From: Paracoccaceae bacterium
GTDB lineage: Bacteria > Pseudomonadota > Alphaproteobacteria > Rhodobacterales > Rhodobacteraceae
Length of the DNA stretch: 46,397 nt
Reading direction: 5' to 3'
Assembly (NCBI GenBank): GCA_009773055.1
Contig: WOUW01000005.1
Span: 1-46,397, forward strand
Shown: positions 8,045-16,983 of the stretch, piece after piece
Numbering within the stretch: the first letter of the stretch is position 1
How the letters are laid out: each line of letters starts with the position of its first letter
Made by a program: the position numbers and the translations under genes
The notes under the pieces: generated by a model
Databases searched by the model: none
The model's input: the letters and a program-made list of their open reading frames with translations, nothing else
What the model was told of the DNA's origin: nothing

Positions 8045-8510
8045 TCACACCGTGACGGCGCGATTCCATGGAAGATCGTCGTCCCGCCTCTGCTCGTAAC
8101 CCTGAACGATTGGGGTCAGCGTGGCTGACATCGGCGAGGGTGGAGCAGTCAAGGTCGACATCCTGACGGCAATAGATCTGGGCATGTCGGGGTCAGAGGC
8201 AGATGGTCGGCATACTTGCTGACCAGCACATGGCCGACTTTGGCCTCGGTGCGCATGGCGGCCGGGATCGGCAGCGCAGGTGCAGGGGCCTGAGCAACGC
8301 CGTCGGTTCACGACCGCCAGGCATATTTTTGGTTCGACGGGTGACAATGACCAGAACGGGCTGACACGATGGCCAGCCGTTCCGAGACGTCCTCAACATT
8401 GCAATGCAGACAGCCGCCTCAATTACAGATCAGGCCTGTCGGCGCTTCGATACATGGCAGGTGTTTGGGCAGAGATCCAAATTTGGCAGCACGCAGTGTG
8501 GCGGGGCGCT
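8045..8510 (-). pseudogene. IS66-family TnpC, fragment with frameshifts
   Basis: The minus strand gives, in broken frames, GSLPKHLPCIE, then NVEDVSERLA, then VIVTRR, then DGVAQAPAPA with AKVGHVLVSKYADHLPL, then HAQIYCRQDVDLDCSTLAD. These blocks occur in this order in the middle of IS66 TnpC transposases. At least three frameshifts and one stop are needed, and both the N-terminus and the catalytic domain are missing. It lies back-to-back with a plus-strand IS66 TnpA remnant, an order not found in an intact IS66 element, so a rearrangement has occurred here. Confidence 0.75.
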
Positions 8511-8860
8511 TGGGCCGTCGTCGGCATTTGCCTGACGCGGACAAAGTGCGGATCGTCGAGGAGAACCTGCGAGTGCACAGCAGGGGTCGGCGACTGCCCG
8601 GCGGTATAGGATTTCGTGCTCGCTTCTGGCGATCTGGCGGCGTGAGTATCGGATTAGTGCTCTTGACGGGCACGGGACGCATGCGGACTTCGTGCCGCTC
8701 GTGGTGGAAAACGTCACGCCGACGCGGCCGGAAGTGCCCGTAATGCCAGCGGCGATGGAGATGACCGACATCACGCTGGCGAACGCGCTTCGCATGTCAA
8801 TCCTTGTTTCGCTGGACCCAGCGCATCTTGCGGCGCTCCTTGCCGTGGTGGATTCGCGAT
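8511..8860 (+). pseudogene. IS66-family TnpA, broken
   Basis: The plus strand reads LPDADKVRIVEENLR and, after frame changes, ATARRYRISCSLLAIWRREY, a helix-turn-helix typical of IS66 TnpA (compare RRYGISRSLLxRWRREY). It ends with DITLANALRMSILVSLDP and AHLAALLAVV, the usual TnpA tail. Several frameshifts are needed. TnpB does not follow; an IS110-type remnant does. This is a second IS66 copy, separate from the one at 11.7-12.5 kb. Confidence 0.7.
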
Positions 8861-8869
8861 GTTGGCTAG

Positions 8870-9334
8870 AAGCCCATACAAATCAAGACAGATCGTCGGG
8901 ATGTCAGGGCTTCGAACGCCCACTCCATTGGGGTTTGTCCCGGCCGGTCAACGGGAAGTCGGTCTCGGCAAGGTCGATGCATAGCGCGGGTACGGACGTC
9001 GCCTTAACCTACAGATGTATTCTCGATGACCAAGCACGTTTCACCTCCTCGAAGAAGCTTGAGCCGTGGGTCAGGTTGACTCCCTCACGAAATAAGTCAA
9101 CCGAGAACGATGCCTTGGGCAAGATCACCAAGTCCGGTGACATCAATCTCTGTCGCGCGCTATGACAAGCTGCTACTGCCATCATACATCGCGGTCGTTC
9201 GACCTGGGTCCGGGGCGCACAAGTTCACCCCGTCCAGGATCGAAGCGGGCAAGGGTTCACTGGCGCGCCCCATCGATGTCATCTTGAATCGCATTCGGGT
9301 AAAAGGTACCGCCTTCCGCACTGATCGTCCCTAA
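8870..9334 (+). pseudogene. IS110/IS1111-type transposase, broken
   Basis: The plus strand contains KTDRRDVR, then RPVNGKSVSARS, then RFTSSKKLEPWVRLTPSRN with ENDALGKITKSGD and NLCRAL-stop-QAATAIIHRGRSTW. After a shift it gives SLARPIDVILNRIRVKGTAFR. These blocks follow the order of an IS1111-subgroup IS110 transposase. A large piece of the central helical region is missing and a stop codon interrupts the ALCQAA motif. The element is dead, and its N-terminus is lost at the junction with the IS66 TnpA remnant. Confidence 0.75.
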
Positions 9335-9687
9335 CCAAGTGTGCCCTGACACTCGGGGCCACCGATCGTGAATGCATTACCGATGGACTTCGAGGTGGCC
9401 CAGGGACTCATTCCGATGAGGCCGTGGCCCAGGCTGTTGATCACAGCACGATGCACGCAAGTGAGATGGGTATTCGCAATTGCATTGAACTGCAGCTCTT
9501 TTTGCCGCCGCTTCGCCTACCACAAACGGAACCATGCACCCGTGGTGATCTCAGGCGATTCCGACTGCTCCCCTGCGCCTGAAATCTCAAGTCCAAAACA
9601 CCTTGCAAGTGCTGACACGTTGCCAAAGTTCCGACCCCAGCGCAAAACATATTTACCCTACCCTCAGTAGCGCGGGCGCCAACGCGA
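9335..9687. other. no gene recognised
   Basis: This stretch lies downstream of the IS1111-type remnant and beyond the 3' end of the phosphosugar transferase pseudogene. A 100-residue frame crosses it, but the translation resembles no family known to me and no start signal precedes it. It may contain the outer end of the IS1111-type element. Confidence 0.4.
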
Positions 9688-10849
9688 TTAGGATGTTGGT
9701 GTGGCTCGAGTTACCGAAGGCTCCACATTGAAAGCTCTGGTTCCTGAAGGTCTTGTACGAAGCTTCCGAACCAAATTGGGAATCCGGGTGTAGCTGATCA
9801 CAAATACCGAGGCAAAGAAGACAACAGCAATGAACGCCTCGGCATTATCATTCCACAGAAGCACCCCAACCGCAGGAGGGGTAAGCACAAAAGGCGCCAG
9901 CACCACAGTCGTCAGTGGGTTGGCAAATTTCCTATGCGATCGACCAAGTAAGCAGATTTCAAGACTGCGCATTACAAGCTGGTGAACGTGCAGCCTGTCA
10001 GGAACCGTGACCTCCGCCTTCCTTAGCCTTCGGCGAAAGATAGCAAGCATCATATCGGCGACCGGCCAAAACACACACAAAAGGACCGCCCAAGGCGAAA
10101 CATCAGGGACATCGGCGAGAATAGCGATACCAAACCATGCCAGCATGAACCCCAAAGTATAAGCGCCGGCATCACCAAGAAACACCAAGCCAAATGGAAA
10201 GTTAAGAAGGCAGAAGCCCGCGACAGCCGCGACAAATATCAGGTTCAGCTCCCAAAGCTCAGAGTTTCCCCCAGTTGCTGAGATTGCACTCAGTGAGAAT
10301 GCCGCCCCAATAGCAGTCATGCCTGCCATGCCATTTACGCCATCGATAAGGTTGAAGCCATTGGTCACCCCCGCAGTTACGAGTAGGGTGAGAGGTACGC
10401 CTATCATGGCATAAGATGCTAGATGGTCGGCCCCAGGAATTCCGAGCCTCGGTAGCCAAAGGCCCGTTAGTAGAATTACGATCAGGCTCGATCCAATAGC
10501 TGCTAACAATCGTTTTGTCGGCGATACTCCGAACGAGATCCTCAAGAAGACCAACTACAAACAGGGGGACCCCGCCGATAAGAATGCCTGAGTAGCTTCC
10601 CCAGAGATCCTGTTGCAGTAGCGTCGCACTGACTCCGACCGCCCCAAAGATCGCCACACCGCCTACGCGTGGTGTTGGTCGCAAATGTATCGCCTGGATC
10701 GAGGATTTGATTGCGGTGTGGCCGTAGAACCTAGGCATTCGAGGAGAGATCGCCACCACCATAACGGTAAGTGCGGCAGATAGTATTGCAATAGCAATGA
10801 GCCTCCAATCACCGGAAATCGATATACTAAGAGGCATGATTGCCCACAT
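9688..10849 (-). pseudogene. WecA/MraY-type phosphosugar transferase, frameshifted
   Basis: Members transfer a sugar phosphate from a UDP-sugar to undecaprenyl phosphate in the inner membrane, the first step of many polysaccharide repeat units. Two overlapping minus-strand frames together make one protein of roughly 385 residues. The first frame ends its homology at VVGLLEDL and the second resumes at FGVSPTKRLLAAIGSSL, so an indel lies at about 10535-10541. Conserved blocks are HLRPTPRVGGVAIF, TNGFNLIDGVNGMAG, FLGDAGAYTLGFML and a histidine loop RLHVHQL. Many hydrophobic segments fit the multi-span family. Without the frameshift the gene would be complete, so this is either a recent mutation or a sequencing error. 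It probably primed the polysaccharide exported by the Wza-Wzc set. Confidence 0.85.
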
Positions 10850-11335
10850 CCACGTCTTTGGGAGGTGTTACGTGCTTCGCTGAACTTGCAGCTCGTGACT
10901 GAAACTTCGGTCTAAACTCGAGTGAACAGATTGCAGAGGATTGCTCTAGGTGTGTAAGTATTGAGGCTCTGACCATTGCTTCCTCACCCGCTTCCTGCTC
11001 TCTCAGCCCGATATCTCCAAAACGAAGATACTCATTCCAGTGTTATTCAAGCGGTCTCCAACTTTTTGGATAGAATGGTGCAATAAGATAAATAATAGAA
11101 ATGCGCACCAATCATAAGATCCGCGCAGTTCTGTTAGCTTTCATGTGTGGGTTGCTTATTGTTGCAAAAACCCCAACACGGAGTATCGCTTTTAAGCGGG
11201 CGCTGGCAACGGTGGCTTCCGATATACTTGTCTGTTCCGGGGCTACAAAAAGCCGCTCTAAAGTTTCACCGGTTTGGCTTTTGTGCTGATTTTTTCCAAA
11301 TATGGTCACTAAAGCGCAATTTCATTATTTCAGAC
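10850..11335. other. AT-richer intergenic region, no clear gene
   Basis: This is the region upstream of the phosphosugar transferase pseudogene, so it should hold that gene's minus-strand promoter. A 62-residue plus-strand frame from 11101 begins with a hydrophobic, signal-like stretch (VLLAFMCGLLIVAK), but it has no ribosome-binding site and its tail shows no homology. I do not call it a gene. Confidence 0.4.
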
Positions 11336-11337
11336 TT

Positions 11338-11690
11338 TCAGATCGGATAGGCGTTGTGGATACATTTGGCGGTTGGCCGAGCGGAGAGTCGAGGTTGCAG
11401 CAATGTGCCGCTAGCCCGGACAGTGGCCCCAAGGTTTGCCTTCTTCCGGAGGCAGACCTTGATCGTATCGATAAAGTCCAGCAAACGGACCTTGTCCGAA
11501 TTGCCAATGTTGATGATGCGGAACGGTAACGCGGGCGATAGGCTATCACCTTCCTGGACGATACCATCGGCGGGTCATTCGGAAGCGTCGTCGATCAGAA
11601 GGCGGATGGCGCGGACCAGATCGTCGACATAGGAGACCGGTTCGTTGATTGGCACCTGGTCGGGATGCACTCGGTAAGCGCTTTTCTAAC
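11338..11690 (-). pseudogene. UDP-glucuronate 4-epimerase-like, 3' fragment
   Basis: The minus strand reads EPVSYVDDLVRAIRLLIDDA, a stop, then DGIVQEGDSLSP and PFRIINIGNSDKVRLLDFID. This is the substrate-domain signature of NAD-dependent UDP-glucuronate epimerases, which supply UDP-galacturonate for capsules. The Rossmann N-terminus (GxxGxxG) is missing. The reading loses homology after the aspartate of FIDTI, and an in-frame stop splits the middle. The IS66 element on the right (from about 11711) probably removed the 5' part. It shows that the region once encoded an acidic polysaccharide pathway. Confidence 0.75.
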
Positions 11691-11710
11691 CCCGCCTTCC
11701 CCGTGAATCG

Positions 11711-12150
11711 GTAAACTGCGATGCGAGCCGTGTTGAGTTTTGCGCGGTGTCAGTGGGAGTCCATCGGGAGCGCAGTTTGGAGGCCGCTGGGTTTGTGGAG
11801 CTTTTGGCGGCTCCGGCAGCCAAGCGGCGGTGATCTCACGAGGCGAAGGGCCGGATGGTGGCGGAGACGCTGTTGCGCGGGGTCACGGCGAACGAGGTGG
11901 CGCGTCGGCATGAATTGAAGGCCAACCACTTGTCTTGGTGGCGGACGCTGGCGCGGCAGGACAAGCTGGTTGTGCCGGAAATTGCGGGAGCAGGTTCTCC
12001 GCGCCGGTGGTGGCGGCGCAGTCGGTGGACATTGCTGTTGCAACTTTTTCTATTGATCTGATCATCGGCCCTGTGATGGTCCGGCTGGACGGTGGCACAC
12101 CAGCAGCCCGGCTTGGGCAACTGGCCATGGCAGTTCGGGCCTGCTCATGA
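11711..12150 (+). pseudogene. IS66-family TnpA, broken
   Basis: The element seems to begin at GTAA (11711), as IS66 inverted repeats do. TnpA is visible as LLAAPAAKRR-stop-SHEAKGRMVAETLL, then GVTANEVARRHELKANHLSWW (the helix-turn-helix), RTLARQDKLVVPE and, after a frame change, VVAAQSVDIAVATFSIDLII with GPVMVRLDGGTPAARL. A stop and a frameshift inactivate it. The last codons overlap the start of tnpB as ATGA, as in intact IS66 operons. Confidence 0.8.
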
Positions 12151-12500
12151 TCTTCCCGTCGAACCGGGTTCGGATCATGGTTGCCACGAAGCCCATCGAC
12201 TTCCGCAAGGGTCACGACGGCCTGGCCGCGATGGTGAAGAACGAGTTGCGCAAGGACCCGTTCACCGGGACGATCTTTGTGTTGCGAGCCAGAAAGGCGG
12301 ACTGTCCGAAGCTGCTCTACTGGGACGGGAGCGGTCTGGTGATGGCCTACAAGCGGCTGGACGAGCACAGCTTCACCTGGTCCGCAGTGAAAGATCAGCT
12401 GATGCTGATGAACCATGCGCAGTTCGAGGCGCTGTTTGCAGGTCTGGACTGGCAGCGGCTTCGGGTCATCGCGGTGAAGGCCCCAAGAGCCGTGGCATGA
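12147..12500 (+). CDS. tnpB: IS66-family TnpB accessory protein
   Basis: This intact 117-residue frame is the usual length for IS66 Orf2/TnpB. It shows the family blocks NRVRIMVATKPIDFRKGHDG, LRKDPFTGTIFVLRARKAD, KLLYWDGSGLVMAYKRL and a closing LFAGLDW. TnpB is required together with TnpA and TnpC for IS66 transposition; its biochemical role is not settled. The start overlaps the broken tnpA stop by 4 bases. TnpC, which should follow, is absent. The gene is therefore intact but useless in place, and could act only for another IS66 copy. Confidence 0.92.
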   Translation: MIFPSNRVRIMVATKPIDFRKGHDGLAAMVKNELRKDPFTGTIFVLRARKADCPKLLYWDGSGLVMAYKRLDEHSFTWSAVKDQLMLMNHAQFEALFAGLDWQRLRVIAVKAPRAVA

Positions 12501-12758
12501 TCCGTGCAAGGCTGCGGCAAGATGACTCAGTCAGCTATTAGAGGCATAGCCGATGGTGGTTCCGCCGTCGTCCAAAGCCATATGCAAAGCCAGCCAGACG
12601 GCCTGCTCCCATGGAACGATGCCGTCACCGTGTGACCGGGACACCGCGTTGTGCACTCGTCCAATCTGGACAAATGCTTTAGTAACTTGCAGCAAACCGA
12701 TGACGTAGAATACGTCAAAGCGACGCTTTTAGCGACTTCGCCTTGACGTGCGGCCCAT

Positions 12759-13202
12759 TCAGCCCGCCGAACCCGTCCTGTTTTGGACCGCAGCCTTCAG
12801 CGCCGCCAAGCCTGAGGTCGACAGACCGGCCTCCGTTAGCGCGGCGATCATTCCATCAATTAAAGTGATAGCCTGCGCCGCTTCTGCTGGAGTGAGCACC
12901 GGGATCGACGCTCCACTCGTCACAAAGGTGGCCGCGACCACTCCCGCCAGTGAATTCACCGCGGTCAGCGCCTCAACCGATCCAGGTGGAGCCGCCTCAA
13001 GTGCTGCCACGGCCTGCTGTGCTTCGGGCGTGGTAACCGTCACTGTCGAAATCACCGCTATGATGGCCGTTGTGTCGACGACGGTAGGACTGATCGTGAT
13101 CGGCGCCGATGGTGGAGCAACCACTGGATCGGTTCCTGCCAGCGCGGGAACCGCCAGTACCGCACAGGTGAAGTTTACTGCACTGAAAAGTTTCGAATTC
13201 AT
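12759..13202 (-). CDS. small secreted Ala/Thr/Val-rich protein
   Basis: This 147-residue protein begins with a signal peptide (SKLFSAVNFTCAVLAVPALA). The mature part has low complexity, with proline- and valine-rich ITISPTVVDTT and many short helices (EAQQAVAALEAAP, AEAAQAITLIDGMIAALTEA). It has no cysteine and no recognised domain. It lies 14 bases after the outer membrane protein gene on the same strand, so the two are probably one unit. It could be a periplasmic or surface companion of the polysaccharide export system; that is inference from position alone. Confidence 0.6.
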   Translation of the reverse strand: MNSKLFSAVNFTCAVLAVPALAGTDPVVAPPSAPITISPTVVDTTAIIAVISTVTVTTPEAQQAVAALEAAPPGSVEALTAVNSLAGVVAATFVTSGASIPVLTPAEAAQAITLIDGMIAALTEAGLSTSGLAALKAAVQNRTGSAG

Positions 13203-13216
13203 GTTTGTGCCGATCC

Positions 13217-14023
13217 TCAGAACAAGTCATTGAAGGCGTACGAAACGGTGAGCGTCATTCGCTGTTCGTCGCGCTGATCGAAAGCATCCAGCAAGCTTGC
13301 ACTGACACTCAAGTTCTCCACCCAAGGCAGTCGCGCACTTGCGCCGATTATGGCGTAGTCACCGTTGTGGGCCACGGTAATGGAAAGGTTTTCCGAGACG
13401 CCAAGCCCCACAGCCGCGAATGGGGTCCAGCTGTCGCGACGGTCGGTTTCAGACGCCACGCCAAGATTGAAGAGCACCGGCAGTCGCCCTCCATTGGCAA
13501 GCGTGAACTGCCTCGCGCTTGTCCAGGCGATACTGGTCTTCACTTTCTCTCCAACCACATCTCCCCAAGGCGAAAGGTTATCGATTGTAATACCAACTGT
13601 ACCTGAGCCAAGCGCATCGGGCAGGACGCGTGAAAACTTCACGCTGAACGAGCCGGAGTCACCAAAGTCATTGGGGTCAGCAGACGTGATGCTTGTAACG
13701 ATCTGCACACCGATTGTTTTTCTGGCGTCACCAAAACCGACCCCAAACGCGAGGCTGCCGTCGATACCTCCAGTTCCGTCCCGGCGATCCGTCCCCGATA
13801 CCGATGCAAAGGCTGTGCCGTTTGGTAAAGTTGCCGCCGATGCAACTCCCTGGATCACGGCAAAGCGGGGTTTCTGGGTGGCGTCAGAGAAGGCCTCCAG
13901 CATCTCCAGAAACGCCTCAGGTGTTGTGCCCCTCACATCCTGGGCCTGTGTCGATGTTGGTAGAGAGACCAATGCGGCACCGACCAGAATAGGTGCTGAG
14001 TATTTAGTTATCTGGTGATGCAT
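13217..14023 (-). CDS. outer membrane beta-barrel-like protein
   Basis: From the chosen ATG (14023) this is a 268-residue protein with a signal peptide ending STQAQ. AGGAG lies 7 bases before that codon; an ATG 6 bases earlier is too close, and the longer open frame to 14263 lacks a signal peptide. The mature part alternates polar and hydrophobic residues in repeated strands (GGIDGSLAFGVGFGDARKTI, LSITVAHNGDYAIIGASARL) and ends in LTVSYAFNDLF, with a terminal aromatic residue as outer membrane barrels have. No specific family is recognised. It lies 310 bases downstream of the Wzc-like gene on the same strand, and may take part in polysaccharide export or anchoring. Confidence 0.7.
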   Translation of the reverse strand: MHHQITKYSAPILVGAALVSLPTSTQAQDVRGTTPEAFLEMLEAFSDATQKPRFAVIQGVASAATLPNGTAFASVSGTDRRDGTGGIDGSLAFGVGFGDARKTIGVQIVTSITSADPNDFGDSGSFSVKFSRVLPDALGSGTVGITIDNLSPWGDVVGEKVKTSIAWTSARQFTLANGGRLPVLFNLGVASETDRRDSWTPFAAVGLGVSENLSITVAHNGDYAIIGASARLPWVENLSVSASLLDAFDQRDEQRMTLTVSYAFNDLF

Positions 14024-14333
14024 GGGCATTCTCCTGAGGTCTCCCGTTGTGTCTGCGAAGGCTGCGAAGTACCGTGCACTGGAGTGTTTAAAATTCATTA
14101 CACGAGTCAAGTTCAGCTCTTGGGTTGAACCCTGTACATTCGCACGCAACCGCATGCCCGCTCCATCATCCTGCGCCGGGCGTCCGAAATATTTTCGCTT
14201 GTATTTGTTATAGGCTTTCGCGTTGGTCAGCCACATATCTGAAGGTAGTGGAGCGACCGTCAACTCGGTTCATCTGATGATCAACGGTCTGACACTCACA
14301 GCTCGACCGCACTCCACCTACCAAAGAGCTGCC

Positions 14334-16544
14334 TCAATCGTGCCGGGAATAACGATACTTATACCCATACCCATACCCATAGCTCCCGTACTGATAAGAC
14401 GAAGGCTTGGCCCGTTTCGGATCAAAGGCATTCAGGATCGCGCCATCAATCTTCCCGCCGCCCAGTTCCAACGCTCTCCGGACCGCGATGATATCCTGCA
14501 GTTCGGTTTCGGCGTGGCGCGCAACCACGATTGTCACTGCAGCCATGCGGGAAATAAGCGCGGCATCGGTAACCAGCAGCGTCGGAGGCGTATCGAAGAT
14601 CACCATGTCATACCGACCCGCCATGTCCCTGAAGAATGTGTCGAAACTCTCGCTCATCAACAGTTCCGATGGGTTCGGTGGGCGCCGCCCGGTCGTGACG
14701 ACGTCAAGCCGATCGACCATGGTTGACGCGATGACATCGTCGAGGGTCCCCTGCCCGATCAGATAATCCGAGAGACCCGGCAGTTTCGGAGAAAGGTTAA
14801 AGCTGCGCGCCAGCACACCCCGCCTCAGGTCTGCGTCGACGATACACACCCTCTGTCCGCCATTGGCGGCGATGACGCCAAGGTTGGCCGCACAGAAGGA
14901 TTTTCCCGCGCCGGGGAACGGGCTTGTCAAGACAAGCGCGGCGCTCTTAGCTCCCGGTTGCATGAAGCGCAGCGCTGTGCGGATTGACCGGAATGCTTCA
15001 GCAGTCGCGCCCTCTGGTTCGTCTCGAACAACCAGGGGCACGCTATTCTTGGCGTCCCCGGAAACCTTTGCGGCAAGGACAGACACGCCCAGTACAGGAA
15101 TGCCGATAGCCTCGATCTCTTGGGCGGAGTCGACGCCTTTGCGCAAGAAGTTCCGCAAAAGTGCAACACCGATACCCGCAAACAGCCCTGCCAAAAGCGC
15201 AAGACCAAGAATTCGCGATGTCCGGGGTGCAACAGGCCGCTGTCCAGCTTGCGCACTGTCGATCACACGTACGTTTCCGATCTCGCTCGCCTGCAACACG
15301 CGAAGCTCCTGAGCCCTGTTCAGAAGCTGCAGATAGGCCGCCTGTGCAACTTCCAGCGTACGGGTAAGATTTACCACTTCGCGCTGGGTCTCTGGCAATT
15401 CATCGATACTGGCTCGAACTTCAACAAGCCGTCGCTCAAGGCTCTCGCGGCGGGCAACCGCCTGGCGATAGATCGGGTGATTGGGAGTGAACCTTTGGCT
15501 CAGATCCCGCTCTTGGACCAGGGCTTCTCGAATTTGCGTTTCCAGTTGCGCGGATTCATCCAGCAACCTTCCCGTTTCGAACGGAATATCGATCGACTGC
15601 TGCTTCGTCCTGTAGTCGTTGAGTGCCCTTTCCGCATTGGTGACCTGGGCCTTGGCGATCGGGATTTGCTCCTCAACAAAACTTAGGCTCTGTGAGGCTT
15701 CGGCTGCGTTGTTGGTAATGCTCTTGTTCTGGTAGGCTGCAAGGACCGCGTCAAGCCAACGGGTCGCTGCCACGGGGTCTGCGGCTGCAACCGAAACCTT
15801 GAGTATGCCCGTCTGGCGTCCCAACTCTGCCACGCTGAGGGAACCGGCTAAACGCGCGACTGAAGCATGTTCAGGAATCTGCCGTATTTCAAACTGGCGG
15901 CCGGGCGGTGCTTCGATCTGCCCGAGTTCAAGCGCCAGCCCCCGCACGTTATCGGTCAGTAGCTCCCCCTCCTGGCCCTTTAGGACGGCTTGATCGGGCA
16001 GTAGGATCTCGTATTCCCCACCTGTCTGGATGGTCACTTCAATGGTCTGGTTGATCCATTCCGAGGGTACCTGCAGATACTCAATAGACAAACCCTCACC
16101 AGGACGTGGATAGGGATCGAAGGACCTGCCCAGATAATTCAGGAACTTACCATAGTAGAGAGCTTGCCCGACGATCGGTGCAAACTTGGGGGAAACATCC
16201 CAATCAAGGTGTACCGCAGCAGCCGCATCGCTCAGAACCGAACGCGATCGGAGTATTTCGATCTCGGTCAGACTGGATGGCGCGGAATCCACCGCCAGTT
16301 GGGAAAGCGCTTCGGGAACGACCAGCCGGCTTGAATTGCTCTCGATCTGGATCAGACCATCCGCCTGCCACGTAGGCGGGCGCGTCTTGGCATAAAGTGC
16401 ACCAATAACCAGCGCACCCAGTGTGCTTACGACAAGAAGCGCCCGCGCCGCCCAAATGGTCCTAACAATAGCAACCAGGTCAATCTCAGCGTCAGTTGAT
16501 GTGGCGATGGGGCCGGCAGATCGGTCTGCGGTACTCAAGATCAT
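14334..16544 (-). CDS. wzc: Wzc-type polysaccharide co-polymerase / tyrosine autokinase
   Basis: This 736-residue inner-membrane protein controls chain length and export of Wzy-dependent polysaccharides. A Wzz domain lies between membrane segments at about residues 34-53 and 446-465, with a long coiled-coil periplasmic region (about 280-420). The cytoplasmic BY-kinase has Walker A SPFPGAGKS (about 542-550), Walker A' CIVDADLRR and Walker B MVIFDTPP (about 648). The tail carries a tyrosine cluster YQYGSYGYGYGYKYRY, the autophosphorylation site, encoded by tandem six-base repeats near 14357-14386. The start overlaps the stop of the phosphatase gene by 4 bases (ATGA). The partner phosphatase and the Wza-like exporter precede it, as in classic capsule operons. 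Complete. Confidence 0.95.
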   Translation of the reverse strand: MILSTADRSAGPIATSTDAEIDLVAIVRTIWAARALLVVSTLGALVIGALYAKTRPPTWQADGLIQIESNSSRLVVPEALSQLAVDSAPSSLTEIEILRSRSVLSDAAAAVHLDWDVSPKFAPIVGQALYYGKFLNYLGRSFDPYPRPGEGLSIEYLQVPSEWINQTIEVTIQTGGEYEILLPDQAVLKGQEGELLTDNVRGLALELGQIEAPPGRQFEIRQIPEHASVARLAGSLSVAELGRQTGILKVSVAAADPVAATRWLDAVLAAYQNKSITNNAAEASQSLSFVEEQIPIAKAQVTNAERALNDYRTKQQSIDIPFETGRLLDESAQLETQIREALVQERDLSQRFTPNHPIYRQAVARRESLERRLVEVRASIDELPETQREVVNLTRTLEVAQAAYLQLLNRAQELRVLQASEIGNVRVIDSAQAGQRPVAPRTSRILGLALLAGLFAGIGVALLRNFLRKGVDSAQEIEAIGIPVLGVSVLAAKVSGDAKNSVPLVVRDEPEGATAEAFRSIRTALRFMQPGAKSAALVLTSPFPGAGKSFCAANLGVIAANGGQRVCIVDADLRRGVLARSFNLSPKLPGLSDYLIGQGTLDDVIASTMVDRLDVVTTGRRPPNPSELLMSESFDTFFRDMAGRYDMVIFDTPPTLLVTDAALISRMAAVTIVVARHAETELQDIIAVRRALELGGGKIDGAILNAFDPKRAKPSSYQYGSYGYGYGYKYRYSRHD

Positions 16545-16975
16545 TCCATCCCAGAAAGGCGTTCAAGCCAAGTGGATGCTGCCACGCGCAACAGCCCGAT
16601 GGTGAACTCATAGTCCGCGTCACTCCTGCCGAAGGGGTCAGCTATGTCTGGCTCTCCCTCCAACCATTGGCCAAAAAGCATGGTTCTGCCCGTTAGATGG
16701 GGGACGAGCTCGAGAACATGCCGTTTCTGGCTCCGCTCCATCACGAGTACCAAATCTGCGGTAGGAGGCTTGCGGTCGCTGAACCGGCTGGATCGATGCC
16801 CAAGCAAGGACGAAAGTTCGCCACCGAGAAATTCGATCATGCGCCGGTCTGCGGGCTGGTTCGGCACGGCGTGGAGCCCACTGGATTTCACGTGAAGACC
16901 GGATGTTTGTTCAAGTAAGGCCGCTGCAACCGGTGATCGGCAGATATTCGCGTGGCAAATGACTTCGACGATCAT
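16541..16975 (-). CDS. wzb: low-molecular-weight protein tyrosine phosphatase (Wzb-like)
   Basis: This 144-residue cytoplasmic enzyme dephosphorylates the tyrosine tail of the Wzc-type kinase. The P-loop CHANICRSP gives catalytic C7 and R13, in the usual C-x5-R spacing. The general-acid loop appears as IADPFGRS, with D before PF in place of the more common DPY. Length is normal for the family. It lies 8 bases after the Wza-like gene and overlaps the kinase gene by 4 bases, so all three are cotranscribed. Confidence 0.93.
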   Translation of the reverse strand: MIVEVICHANICRSPVAAALLEQTSGLHVKSSGLHAVPNQPADRRMIEFLGGELSSLLGHRSSRFSDRKPPTADLVLVMERSQKRHVLELVPHLTGRTMLFGQWLEGEPDIADPFGRSDADYEFTIGLLRVAASTWLERLSGME

Positions 16976-16983
16976 TGTCTGCC

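Noticed and set aside
14357-14390. CRISPR-like or microsatellite non-coding repeat
   Set aside because: The ATACCC units encode the Tyr-Gly tail of the Wzc-type kinase; there are no spacers and no cas genes.
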